Assembly: GCA_035291905.1 (NCBI GenBank)
Contig: DATDRF010000119.1
Span: 1-15,446, forward strand
Source: JACPLA01 sp035291905
GTDB lineage: Bacteria; Bacteroidota; Ignavibacteria; UBA10030
Reading direction: 5' to 3'
DNA length: 15,446 bases
Of this stretch, positions 1 to 6,096 are shown one piece after another (positions within the stretch are counted from its first letter, which is position 1; each line of letters opens with the position of its first letter). A program made the position numbers and the translations under genes. The notes below the pieces were generated by a model that saw only the letters and a list, made by a program, of their open reading frames with translations, was not told the origin of the DNA and did not search any database.

Positions 1-2
1 TT

Positions 3-278
3 CGGAGGTCAACAAGATCGGTTTGCACAAACATTGCGGAAGCTTGGAGAAAACGAAGATATCGGGCAGCGTTCATTTCGAAACTCAATGATTCGGAAAC
101 TGAAGCTTGCGAAACACAGGTCCATCTCGATTTCTCTGTCCGATGCGGCTATCTTGACGGAACAGTAGCGACGAAATTGCACGATACCTACGAACACATC
201 ATGGCCCAACTGATTCGTATGATCCAAGGCGCTGATCATTGGGTCGTAGGTGGAAAAACAAGAACCCGGGTTCGTTGA
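3..278 (+). CDS. Four-helix-bundle protein (S23 / intervening-sequence type), 5' end cut by the window edge
   Basis: Reading frame 3 is open from the first complete codon to the TGA at 276-278, giving about 91 residues without the N-terminus. The translation begins RRSTRSVCTNIAEAWRKRRY and contains 'FISKLNDSETEACETQVHLD' and a C-terminal helix ending near 'RMIQGADHWV'. This is the pattern of the TIGR02436/S23 four-helix-bundle family ('SI..NIAEG..R', then 'F...L..A..S..E...L'). The family was first met as proteins encoded in 23S rRNA intervening sequences. It is now mostly seen as scattered single genes in Bacteroidota and candidate phyla, with no known biochemical role. There is no start codon in the window, so about 25-30 residues are missing to the left. 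The C-terminus runs straight into a 16-bp tandem repeat, a common arrangement for this family. The open frame on the opposite strand (9-359) is its shadow. Confidence 0.8.
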   Translation, partial: RRSTRSVCTNIAEAWRKRRYRAAFISKLNDSETEACETQVHLDFSVRCGYLDGTVATKLHDTYEHIMAQLIRMIQGADHWVVGGKTRTRVR

Positions 279-324
279 TTCGTTGTTTCTTTGACTCGTT
301 GTTTCTTTGATTCGTTGTTTCGTT
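277..324. repeat. 16-bp tandem repeat, three copies
   Basis: Three consecutive units of 16 bp occur at 277-292 (GATTCGTTGTTTCTTT), 293-308 (GACTCGTTGTTTCTTT) and 309-324 (GATTCGTTGTTTCGTT). They differ by one or two bases. The array starts inside the stop codon of the four-helix-bundle gene and ends 24 bp before the next start codon. It may be a slippage-prone spacer. No function is evident. Confidence 0.9.
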
Positions 325-348
325 TTCGATACGTAGTGACCCAGAAAG

Positions 349-1407
349 ATGCCCGACACTCCAGCATTCCCACTTCTGCTAGATAGAAACGAGAACCTTT
401 ACGGTCCTGCGCCGAAGTGTTTCGAAATTCTCAGGAGCATCACACTCAACGAGCTTAGCATCTATTCCCGCGACTACGCCCGAGGAGTCAAAAGCGGGCT
501 TTCCGAGCGCCTGGCAATAGACCTGGGTATTCGCGAATCACAGCTCCTTCTGAGCGAGGGAAGCGAGGATATGCTGAAGCAAGCCGTCCATTGTTATCTG
601 GGGCCGGGAGAAACAATCCTCTGCCCGGACCAGTCCTGGTGGTACTACCGCGCGGTGGCCTCAGAGGTCGGCGGACAAACGATCACATACAAGCTCAAAG
701 AGACCGACCAGAGCTTCTCCTATGATGTTGATGAGATGATCGAGCTTTACCGAAAGGCCTCCCCTCGTGTGGTCCTTATTGCCTCGCCGAACAACCCCAC
801 TGGCAACTCCTTTCGCGACGAGGACCTTCAACGGCTCACAGAGGCATTCCGCGAAAGCATCCTCATCCTTGATGAGGCTTATTGGGGATTTGCCGATGAA
901 ACAAACGAGCATATCTCGCGACTGATCGCCAAGTACCGTAATCTCCTGATTCTGCGCACATTTTCGAAGTTTTACGCACTGGCGGGCGCCCGCATCGGGT
1001 ACGCCGCGGCAGGAGCAAGCTTGAGCCGACTGACGAAGTTCTCGTCGCGCTATCTGGGTTACAACAGGATTTCCGAACAGCTTGCACTCGCGGCGTTGGA
1101 TTCGCAGTCGTATTATCGGGACATCAACCACAGAATGCGGAGCGACCGACAGGAATGGTACGAATTTTTCGACGGCCTCAAAGGTTGGACAAGTTACCGG
1201 TCAGACGCCAACTTCGTCCTCGTTCGTCATCCCGCCGGGGTGAAGGAATCCTTGTCGAGATTCCTGAGCGAGAACTCTGTGGCTATCAAGTTCTTTCCCG
1301 AGCTGGAATTCAAGGATTGCTTTCGTATGACTCTGGGAACGAGTGAGCAGAATAGGACTGTTCGTTCACTTTTCAAGACGTTTTGTTCACAATCAGGGAC
1401 TTCATAG
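349..1407 (+). CDS. PLP-dependent aminotransferase class I/II, HisC/CobD-like (aminotransferase or amino-acid-phosphate decarboxylase)
   Basis: 352 residues, the usual length for histidinol-phosphate aminotransferase (HisC) and threonine-phosphate decarboxylase (CobD). Fold-type I landmarks are in order: N-terminal 'LDRNENLYGP' (11-20), 'SPNNPTGN' (146-153, cofactor Asn), 'LDEAYWGF' (174-181, Asp175 and Tyr178), 'RTFSKFYALAGARIGY' (203-218) with the Schiff-base Lys207 and phosphate-binding Arg215, and a C-terminal substrate Arg326 in 'FRMTLG'. HisC enzymes bind phosphorylated amino compounds, and CobD decarboxylates phosphothreonine on the same scaffold. No histidine or cobalamin genes lie nearby. 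The next gene starts 3 bp after the stop codon, a cytidylyltransferase, so the product is more likely a small amino-phosphate or phosphonate destined for CDP activation. The start is the ATG at 349, with a weak purine-rich AGAAAG just before it. The PLP family assignment is secure. Decarboxylase versus transaminase cannot be decided from sequence alone. Confidence 0.88.
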   Translation: MPDTPAFPLLLDRNENLYGPAPKCFEILRSITLNELSIYSRDYARGVKSGLSERLAIDLGIRESQLLLSEGSEDMLKQAVHCYLGPGETILCPDQSWWYYRAVASEVGGQTITYKLKETDQSFSYDVDEMIELYRKASPRVVLIASPNNPTGNSFRDEDLQRLTEAFRESILILDEAYWGFADETNEHISRLIAKYRNLLILRTFSKFYALAGARIGYAAAGASLSRLTKFSSRYLGYNRISEQLALAALDSQSYYRDINHRMRSDRQEWYEFFDGLKGWTSYRSDANFVLVRHPAGVKESLSRFLSENSVAIKFFPELEFKDCFRMTLGTSEQNRTVRSLFKTFCSQSGTS

Positions 1408-1410
1408 GAC

Positions 1411-2154
1411 ATGAAGTGTGTAATCCTCGCCGCGGGAGTCGGAAAACGATTGCGGCCCCTGACCTCCGTTACGCCGAAATGTCTCCTGAACATCGGGGGC
1501 GTTCCGCTTCTTTCGCTGACGATCAAGAATCTCCTCTCGAACGGGATTACCGACATAGCAATTGTCACGGGATTCATGTCGCAGAAAGTGCGCCGGTTTG
1601 TAAAGAAGAACTTCCCGAAGGCCCCTTTCACCTTCATCGACAACAAGCGGTATGCTTCCACCAACAATGCTTTTTCACTTTCTCTTGCAAGACAATTTGT
1701 GCAGAGCCGTCCGATGCTTCTTTTAGACGGAGATATCCTTTTCTCGAAACAACTTCTGACGGCGTTCATCAACGCAAGTCGAAAACCGAACCGGGTTGCG
1801 GTGCGTGTCCAGGGACCACATGACAAGGAAGAAATAGGGGTAAGGATAAACCGGTGGGATCACATACTCGAAATCGGGAAACATATTCCCCTCGATTCCA
1901 CGTACGGCGAATCGATTGGTATCGAGGTCTTTTCCGCTGCCGCGGTTGACCAGTTGTTTGGCATCCTTGAACAGCGAATGAAAACAGCGCGCGGCCGAAG
2001 TGAATTCTATGAAGCTTCTTTCCAGCAATTCATCGATCGAGGAAACCGCCTTTGGGCCGTCGATATAGGAAACGAGCCCGCAACTGAGATCGACACTGCA
2101 GAAGACCTGTCTCATGCCCAACGCGTCATCCTCCCGCTCCTTCGACATGCCTGA
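1411..2154 (+). CDS. Nucleotidyltransferase of the LicC/PntC type (predicted CTP:phospho-alcohol or phosphonate cytidylyltransferase)
   Basis: 247 residues with the nucleotidyltransferase signature 'LAAGVGKRLRPLTSVTPKCL' at 6-25 (Gly-rich loop, Arg13, Lys23). Then come 'NKRYASTNNAFSL' (78-90), 'LLDGDILF' (104-111; Asp106 and Asp108 likely metal or nucleotide ligands), 'YGESIGIEVF' (165-174) and 'EIDTAEDL' (226-233). The Tyr-x-x-x-Asn-Asn-x-x-Ser-Leu block and the E-S-I-G-I block are typical of the phosphocholine cytidylyltransferase branch (LicC) and the phosphonate cytidylyltransferase PntC, rather than of glucose-1-phosphate enzymes, which are usually longer. Predicted reaction: CTP plus a small phosphorylated alcohol or phosphonate gives a CDP-linked product and pyrophosphate, in the cytoplasm. 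The ATG at 1411 is 3 bp after the preceding stop, with CAGGGA 11-16 bases upstream. The gene overlaps the next by 8 bp. Substrate identity is inferred from family and context only. Confidence 0.82.
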   Translation: MKCVILAAGVGKRLRPLTSVTPKCLLNIGGVPLLSLTIKNLLSNGITDIAIVTGFMSQKVRRFVKKNFPKAPFTFIDNKRYASTNNAFSLSLARQFVQSRPMLLLDGDILFSKQLLTAFINASRKPNRVAVRVQGPHDKEEIGVRINRWDHILEIGKHIPLDSTYGESIGIEVFSAAAVDQLFGILEQRMKTARGRSEFYEASFQQFIDRGNRLWAVDIGNEPATEIDTAEDLSHAQRVILPLLRHA

Positions 2155-3019
2155 ACAATACCATTACAGGGCCACCATCAAGTCCGGCCTTTCTGATGAG
2201 CTCATCAACACCTATCTGCTGCGACCTCTTGCGGGCCTGATCGTCCGTTTACTCTACAACACCCGCGTTTCTCCGAATCAGGTCACCGCTGCAGCAATCG
2301 TTGCGGGGATCGGAGCGGCCGCCATGTACGCTCAGGGGACAGGAGCTGCGGTCATGGCCGGCGGCCTTCTTGTGACGGTCAAAGATCTCCTCGATTCCGC
2401 CGATGGGCAGCTTGCACGCGCCAGGTCACAGTACAGCCGTATCGGACGGTTCCTGGATTCGACTGGAGACGTTGTTGTCAACTTCTTTGTATTCTCGGCC
2501 ATCGGATGGACGTTGTACCAAAACACCGGCGATTGGCGGCCGGTTCTCCTTTCCGGTATGGCGTTCGTCGGAATAACGCTCAGGGTATCATACCACGTCT
2601 TCTACCAGGCATCGTATCTGCACTTGGAAGGAAAGTATGAGAAGAACCGGATTATTGAGGAGGTCACCGATGAGGACCGACGGGGAGACGCGATCACTCT
2701 GCAATTCCAAAAGATCTTCGTCGCGATCTACGGCTGGCAGGACAGGCTGATGCTGCGCATCGACGAATGGTGCAGAGGAGGACGAATGGATGAAGATTTT
2801 CGGCAGCGATGGTACAGCGACGCCGTCGGACTCCGATTATCGGGCTTTCTCGGGTTCGGTACCGAGCTGTTCCTGCTCACAGCTTGTTCGCTGCTCGACC
2901 GACTTGAGCTTTATCTTTTGCTGAATCTCGGGGTGATGAACGCGGTTCTGCTTCTCTCCGTCGCATATCGACGGTGGGGGTTGGCGGCAAGGATCACTTC
3001 TTCTGGCGCGACTTCCTGA
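2147..3019 (+). CDS. CDP-alcohol phosphatidyltransferase family membrane protein
   Basis: The full CDP-OH-P signature D-G-x2-A-R-x8-G-x3-D-x3-D is present: Asp86-Gly87, Ala90-Arg91, Gly100, Asp104 and Asp108, numbered from the start used here (290 residues). It sits between hydrophobic segments, as expected for this integral membrane family, which uses two metal ions to move a phospho-alcohol from a CDP carrier to a hydroxyl acceptor. The N-terminal 'KSGLSDELINTYLLRPLAG' and 'SPNQVTAA' are typical of the family. An in-frame ATG at 2114 would add 11 residues and overlap the cytidylyltransferase by 41 bp. The ATG at 2147 gives an 8-bp ATGCCTGA overlap that fits translational coupling and is preferred. 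Coupled to the preceding cytidylyltransferase, it probably consumes the CDP-linked product. The acceptor (a lipid such as diacylglycerol, or a soluble alcohol) is not known. Its 3' end overlaps the convergent response-regulator gene by 26 bp. Confidence 0.87.
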   Translation: MPEQYHYRATIKSGLSDELINTYLLRPLAGLIVRLLYNTRVSPNQVTAAAIVAGIGAAAMYAQGTGAAVMAGGLLVTVKDLLDSADGQLARARSQYSRIGRFLDSTGDVVVNFFVFSAIGWTLYQNTGDWRPVLLSGMAFVGITLRVSYHVFYQASYLHLEGKYEKNRIIEEVTDEDRRGDAITLQFQKIFVAIYGWQDRLMLRIDEWCRGGRMDEDFRQRWYSDAVGLRLSGFLGFGTELFLLTACSLLDRLELYLLLNLGVMNAVLLLSVAYRRWGLAARITSSGATS

Positions 3020-4451
3020 TTTGGCGGTACCGCTTGAGTTTCCCTTTGATCGTGGCCAACAGGATATCTTCTGAAAACGGCTTGGTCAGATAATCATCCA
3101 CTCCCAATTCCTTTCCCGTCCTGATCAAAACTTCATCGGTAAGCCCGGTCAGGAAAATGAACGGGATTTCCTGGAGCCGCTCGATCTCACGTACTTTCTC
3201 ATAGAACGTGAATCCGCCCATGGTGGATGTTTCCAGGTTGATGTCGGATAGGATGAGATCGGGGATGCTCGCCTTCAAGAAGCTGAATGCCTCATCGCTC
3301 GTTGTGAACGCAATCGTCTGATATCCCGCGTCCTGCAGTGTATCTGAGATAAGCTTCAGAAGTTTTGCATCGTCGTCGATGATGAGAATCTGTGCCTTTT
3401 GGCTACTAGACCGAAGTTCCCACAGCAGTTTTGCCTCGATCTGCTCGTGTTCCTCGATGTTGATTCTGAATTTCCTTCGCAGTTCTGCCAGAGAAGAAGC
3501 CGACTCCGGGGTGATCGCGCCGCTTGACCAAGCCCGTCGGAAGGCATTGGAATACGCTTCGATCTTTGCCTCCCGCTCGAGACGCGCATGGTCCTCAGGT
3601 ACAATCATAAGGGAGGCCCTAAGGCTCTTGAGCTGCTCTTCCTCCTCGCGGGTTGCCGCTCCATCCGCCCACACCTCGATGATGACCCGCCTGTAGATCT
3701 CGAGTGCTTCATCATATGCATGCCGAAAGGCCTTCCCAGCCTCGAATTTCGGCGCGGGGGTTCCCTTTTTCTTTCGGTCCTCAAGGATCTTTCGCTTCGT
3801 TTCCTCGAGGACGATGCGCGAGATATCAGGAACAGCTCTATCGGGTGGCTTTGGGCCTTCTTCCACGGGTTCTTCCGGCGGCTCCTCCCGAACCTTGCCC
3901 GGCCTCGCCTCTTTTTGCGCCCACTCTTTCCTCCGCTCCTCGATTTTCTTGACCGTTTCTTCCTCCTCCTCGCGCTCCTTTTCCTTCTGACGGCGCAGGT
4001 CTTCGACTTTCCTGCGTTCCCTTTCTTTTTCCTCTTCCTCCTCTTCTCTTTTCCTCCGTTCTTCTTCTTTTCGCCTTCGCTGCTCTTCCTCGGCTCTTTT
4101 CCGCTCCTCTTCTTTCCTATGCTGTTCCTCCTCTACCTTCCGCCGGGCCTCGTCCTGAACACGCTTCCTTTCCTCCTCTACTTTCCGTTTTGCCTCTTCT
4201 TCCTTCCTTTTCTCCTCTTCCTCCGCCTTCCGTTTGGCCTCAATGACGTCCATCTCCGCCTTCTCCTTCAGCATGGCGGCCATTCGTTCTTCGTAGGCGT
4301 GAATGTACACGTTCTTGGGATCCACCTCTTTCGCGAGACCAAGCTGCTGAGAAGCCTGATCCAATTCACTGGCCTTCAGGAGTTGATCCACGCGTTTCAG
4401 GATCTCACTCACTTTCTTTTTGGCATCGTCACGAGGTGTAAGGTCAGTCAT
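2994..4451 (-). CDS. Response regulator with long charged helix, duplicated helical repeat and C-terminal receiver domain
   Basis: 485 residues from the ATG at 4451. That start overlaps the stop of the upstream lipoprotein gene (ATGACTGA) and is preferred over a TTG at 4481. Residues 1-50 look helical and soluble. Residues about 60-185 are almost pure Glu/Lys/Arg with few hydrophobics, either a coiled coil or a single stable alpha-helix. Residues 190-210 are Pro/Glu-rich. Two ungapped repeats of 47-residue period follow, anchored on Trp261 and Trp308 ('WADGAATREE' and 'WSSGAITPES', each ending in E-D/E-H-x-x-[LI]-E). Residues about 352-475 are a receiver domain: acidic cluster Asp359-361, phospho-acceptor Asp403 in 'LSDINLE', Thr435 in 'FLTGL', Lys457 in 'LTKPF'. 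There is no DNA-binding or enzymatic output domain, so output is probably protein-protein. No histidine kinase lies nearby. The receiver call is secure and the signalling role unknown. Confidence 0.9.
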   Translation of the reverse strand: MTDLTPRDDAKKKVSEILKRVDQLLKASELDQASQQLGLAKEVDPKNVYIHAYEERMAAMLKEKAEMDVIEAKRKAEEEEKRKEEEAKRKVEEERKRVQDEARRKVEEEQHRKEEERKRAEEEQRRRKEEERRKREEEEEEKERERRKVEDLRRQKEKEREEEEETVKKIEERRKEWAQKEARPGKVREEPPEEPVEEGPKPPDRAVPDISRIVLEETKRKILEDRKKKGTPAPKFEAGKAFRHAYDEALEIYRRVIIEVWADGAATREEEEQLKSLRASLMIVPEDHARLEREAKIEAYSNAFRRAWSSGAITPESASSLAELRRKFRINIEEHEQIEAKLLWELRSSSQKAQILIIDDDAKLLKLISDTLQDAGYQTIAFTTSDEAFSFLKASIPDLILSDINLETSTMGGFTFYEKVREIERLQEIPFIFLTGLTDEVLIRTGKELGVDDYLTKPFSEDILLATIKGKLKRYRQIRKSRQKK

Positions 4452-5982
4452 GAGCTTTTTCGGAGTTCCTTCGGGAGGCAATCTCTTGTGCGCTCACACG
4501 AACGGACGGCGTCCCTTCTCCTTCGTTGGACATCCGGTCAAGAGCGCTTACTGAGTAAAACGTCTCAGTCTTCAGAGGATGGTGATCGATGAATTCAGTT
4601 TCGTTGCGGCCAGTCACGCCCACGATCGACAGGACGTCGGTTCTCGCAAAGGCGGGCGTTGCCGACCGGTAAACAATATACGATAAAGGCTCTTCTGTTG
4701 TCGGGGCTTCCCACTTGAGTACAACCCCCCCAGTATCCCTCCGAGCCGTGAGATTCAACGGCGGGAGAGGCGGAATGCTGTCTTTCCATTGCATGACCGG
4801 TGGGAGAGACCAATACGGAAATTCGTCGACTCCGAGGACTTCCCAGGCATTCTTCAGGCTCGCAGACGAAAAGAACACAACACCCGGCATCCCCAGCTTC
4901 CTCACCGCATCGATCTCTTCAGAGATTTCAGACCATCCGACCCGTTCCTGAAGTCCCGCAGAAAGACCAGGCAAGACATGGCGGTCGTACGCCACGCGAT
5001 CCTGCCATTGCGTTATGAGGGGAACAAACGGATGGGTGGGATGAGAACGCTCCCAATACACCATCGGAGCGACAAAATCGATCTTTCCAAGCTCCATCCA
5101 ACGCCGCGGATCCTGATACACTGCATCGTATGCGGTCCATCCCTTTCCCGTGTATTTTCCGATCACCGCCGCAGACATCTTGATCCATGGCTTTGTCGCC
5201 ATAATCATATTATAAGAATCAAAAACAAACTGACTGACCTGCTCCCGTTGCCAGTGGTCCCATGAAAGCTTGTTGGGATTGATCTCAGGGTCCATGAATC
5301 TGGCGACACTCACCGAATCGTGCGAGTAGCCCCTTGCGACAGCGTTCTCGGGATATCTAACATAGTCAAAGTGTATCCCATCGACGTCGTAGCGCGTGAC
5401 GATATCTTTCACCACTTCGAGCACATGCCTGCGCATCCCGGGATTTCCCGGGCTTCCCCAGATGTACTCGTTCCCCTCGGTCCTCATGGAAATCCCCGCA
5501 CTGTCGCAAACGAGCCAATCGGGATGCTCAAGGAAGATCTGGCGAGGAGATGTTTCGGGAGGGGGCGTTCCCCCGCGCCATATCGGGAAGGTGTTGACCC
5601 ACACATGGAGCTCCAATCCAAGGCGGTGAGCCTCTGCAACCGCAACTTCGAGGGGATCCCAACCCGGATCCTGACCCAACGTTCCGGTCAAGAGGGCCGA
5701 CCAGGGTTCGAGCTGCGAGCGGTAGAGAGCATCCGCGTTTCCTCTGACCTGGAAGAATACCATGTTGAACTTTGCTTTGCGGGCTCGTTCGAACACGGAC
5801 AGAATGACATCGCGTCCGGCCGCGGGGTTGTTGCGGACCTGCTCGTTGGCATACTCAAACCGCGACACCCACACCCCCCTCGCCTCACGTTTTCCCGTGA
5901 AAACGTTTCGCCCGCATCCTGCCAGAAGCAAAGCTGCAAGGGCAAGAGTTGTCAGAGGGAGGGTTTTTGAATGAGGGGCCAT
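4444..5982 (-). CDS. Lipoprotein with GHL10/DUF187 (DigH/YddW-like) glycoside hydrolase domain and C-terminal FnIII-like domain
   Basis: 512 residues. Residues 1-23 are a lipoprotein signal peptide ending in the lipobox 'LLLAGC' (Cys23). The glycosyl-hydrolase-like domain runs from 'ARGVWVSRF' (34-42) to about 390. It has the family core 'VDGIHFDYVRYPEN' (200-213), with His204 and Asp206 in the expected active-site strand, as well as 'LGLELHVWVNTFPIW' (121-135) and 'IDFVAPMVYW' (301-310). Residues about 405-498 form a fibronectin type III-like beta domain ('LNLTARRDTGGVVLKW'). E. coli DigH (YddW), from this family, cleaves denuded peptidoglycan glycan strands, so a cell-envelope glycan hydrolase is the best guess, probably tethered to the outer membrane. 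The ATG at 5982 has no clear Shine-Dalgarno sequence. The stop codon overlaps the start of the response-regulator gene downstream, so the two are co-translated. Family secure, substrate inferred. Confidence 0.88.
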   Translation of the reverse strand: MAPHSKTLPLTTLALAALLLAGCGRNVFTGKREARGVWVSRFEYANEQVRNNPAAGRDVILSVFERARKAKFNMVFFQVRGNADALYRSQLEPWSALLTGTLGQDPGWDPLEVAVAEAHRLGLELHVWVNTFPIWRGGTPPPETSPRQIFLEHPDWLVCDSAGISMRTEGNEYIWGSPGNPGMRRHVLEVVKDIVTRYDVDGIHFDYVRYPENAVARGYSHDSVSVARFMDPEINPNKLSWDHWQREQVSQFVFDSYNMIMATKPWIKMSAAVIGKYTGKGWTAYDAVYQDPRRWMELGKIDFVAPMVYWERSHPTHPFVPLITQWQDRVAYDRHVLPGLSAGLQERVGWSEISEEIDAVRKLGMPGVVFFSSASLKNAWEVLGVDEFPYWSLPPVMQWKDSIPPLPPLNLTARRDTGGVVLKWEAPTTEEPLSYIVYRSATPAFARTDVLSIVGVTGRNETEFIDHHPLKTETFYSVSALDRMSNEGEGTPSVRVSAQEIASRRNSEKAHD

Positions 5983-6026
5983 CAGATGAGGGATTAACCT
6001 TTTGTATTCTACATTGGGGGTTCGGT

Positions 6027-6073
6027 GTTCGATATTTGTTTTCTTTATCTACGGAGAAAAGAGAATATCGAAC
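6027..6073. repeat. Inverted repeat in intergenic spacer (GTTCGATATT ... AATATCGAAC)
   Basis: A perfect 10-bp inverted repeat, GTTCGATATT at 6027-6036 and AATATCGAAC at 6064-6073, separated by 27 bp. It occupies most of the 114-bp gap between the glycoside hydrolase and methionine/folate genes. The flanking bases ('GGTTCGGT' on the left, 'GTCCAACATCGAATTTTG' on the right) are degenerate copies of the same word. I recall this style of ATATCGAA/CCAACATCGAA sequence as a dispersed intergenic filler in several bacterial groups. There is no T-tract suited to an intrinsic terminator. Confidence 0.6.
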
Positions 6074-6096
6074 GTCCAACATCGAATTTTGAATGC

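Noticed and set aside
277..324. CRISPR-like repeat array
   Set aside because: Units are 16 bp, directly adjacent without spacers, and no cas genes are present.
349..1407. Annotation as hisC (histidine synthesis)
   Set aside because: Motifs are HisC-like, but no other his gene is near and the gene is tightly joined to CDP-activation genes. The symbol would overstate the evidence.
349..3019. Definite phosphonate biosynthesis cluster
   Set aside because: No phosphoenolpyruvate mutase or phosphonopyruvate decarboxylase is in the window, so it stays one of two hypotheses.
3588..4592. 334-residue plus-strand open frame that looks like a hydrophobic membrane protein
   Set aside because: Its Phe/Leu-rich stretches are the antisense of the Glu/Lys/Arg-rich helix of the response regulator. 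It has no ribosome-binding site or family motif.
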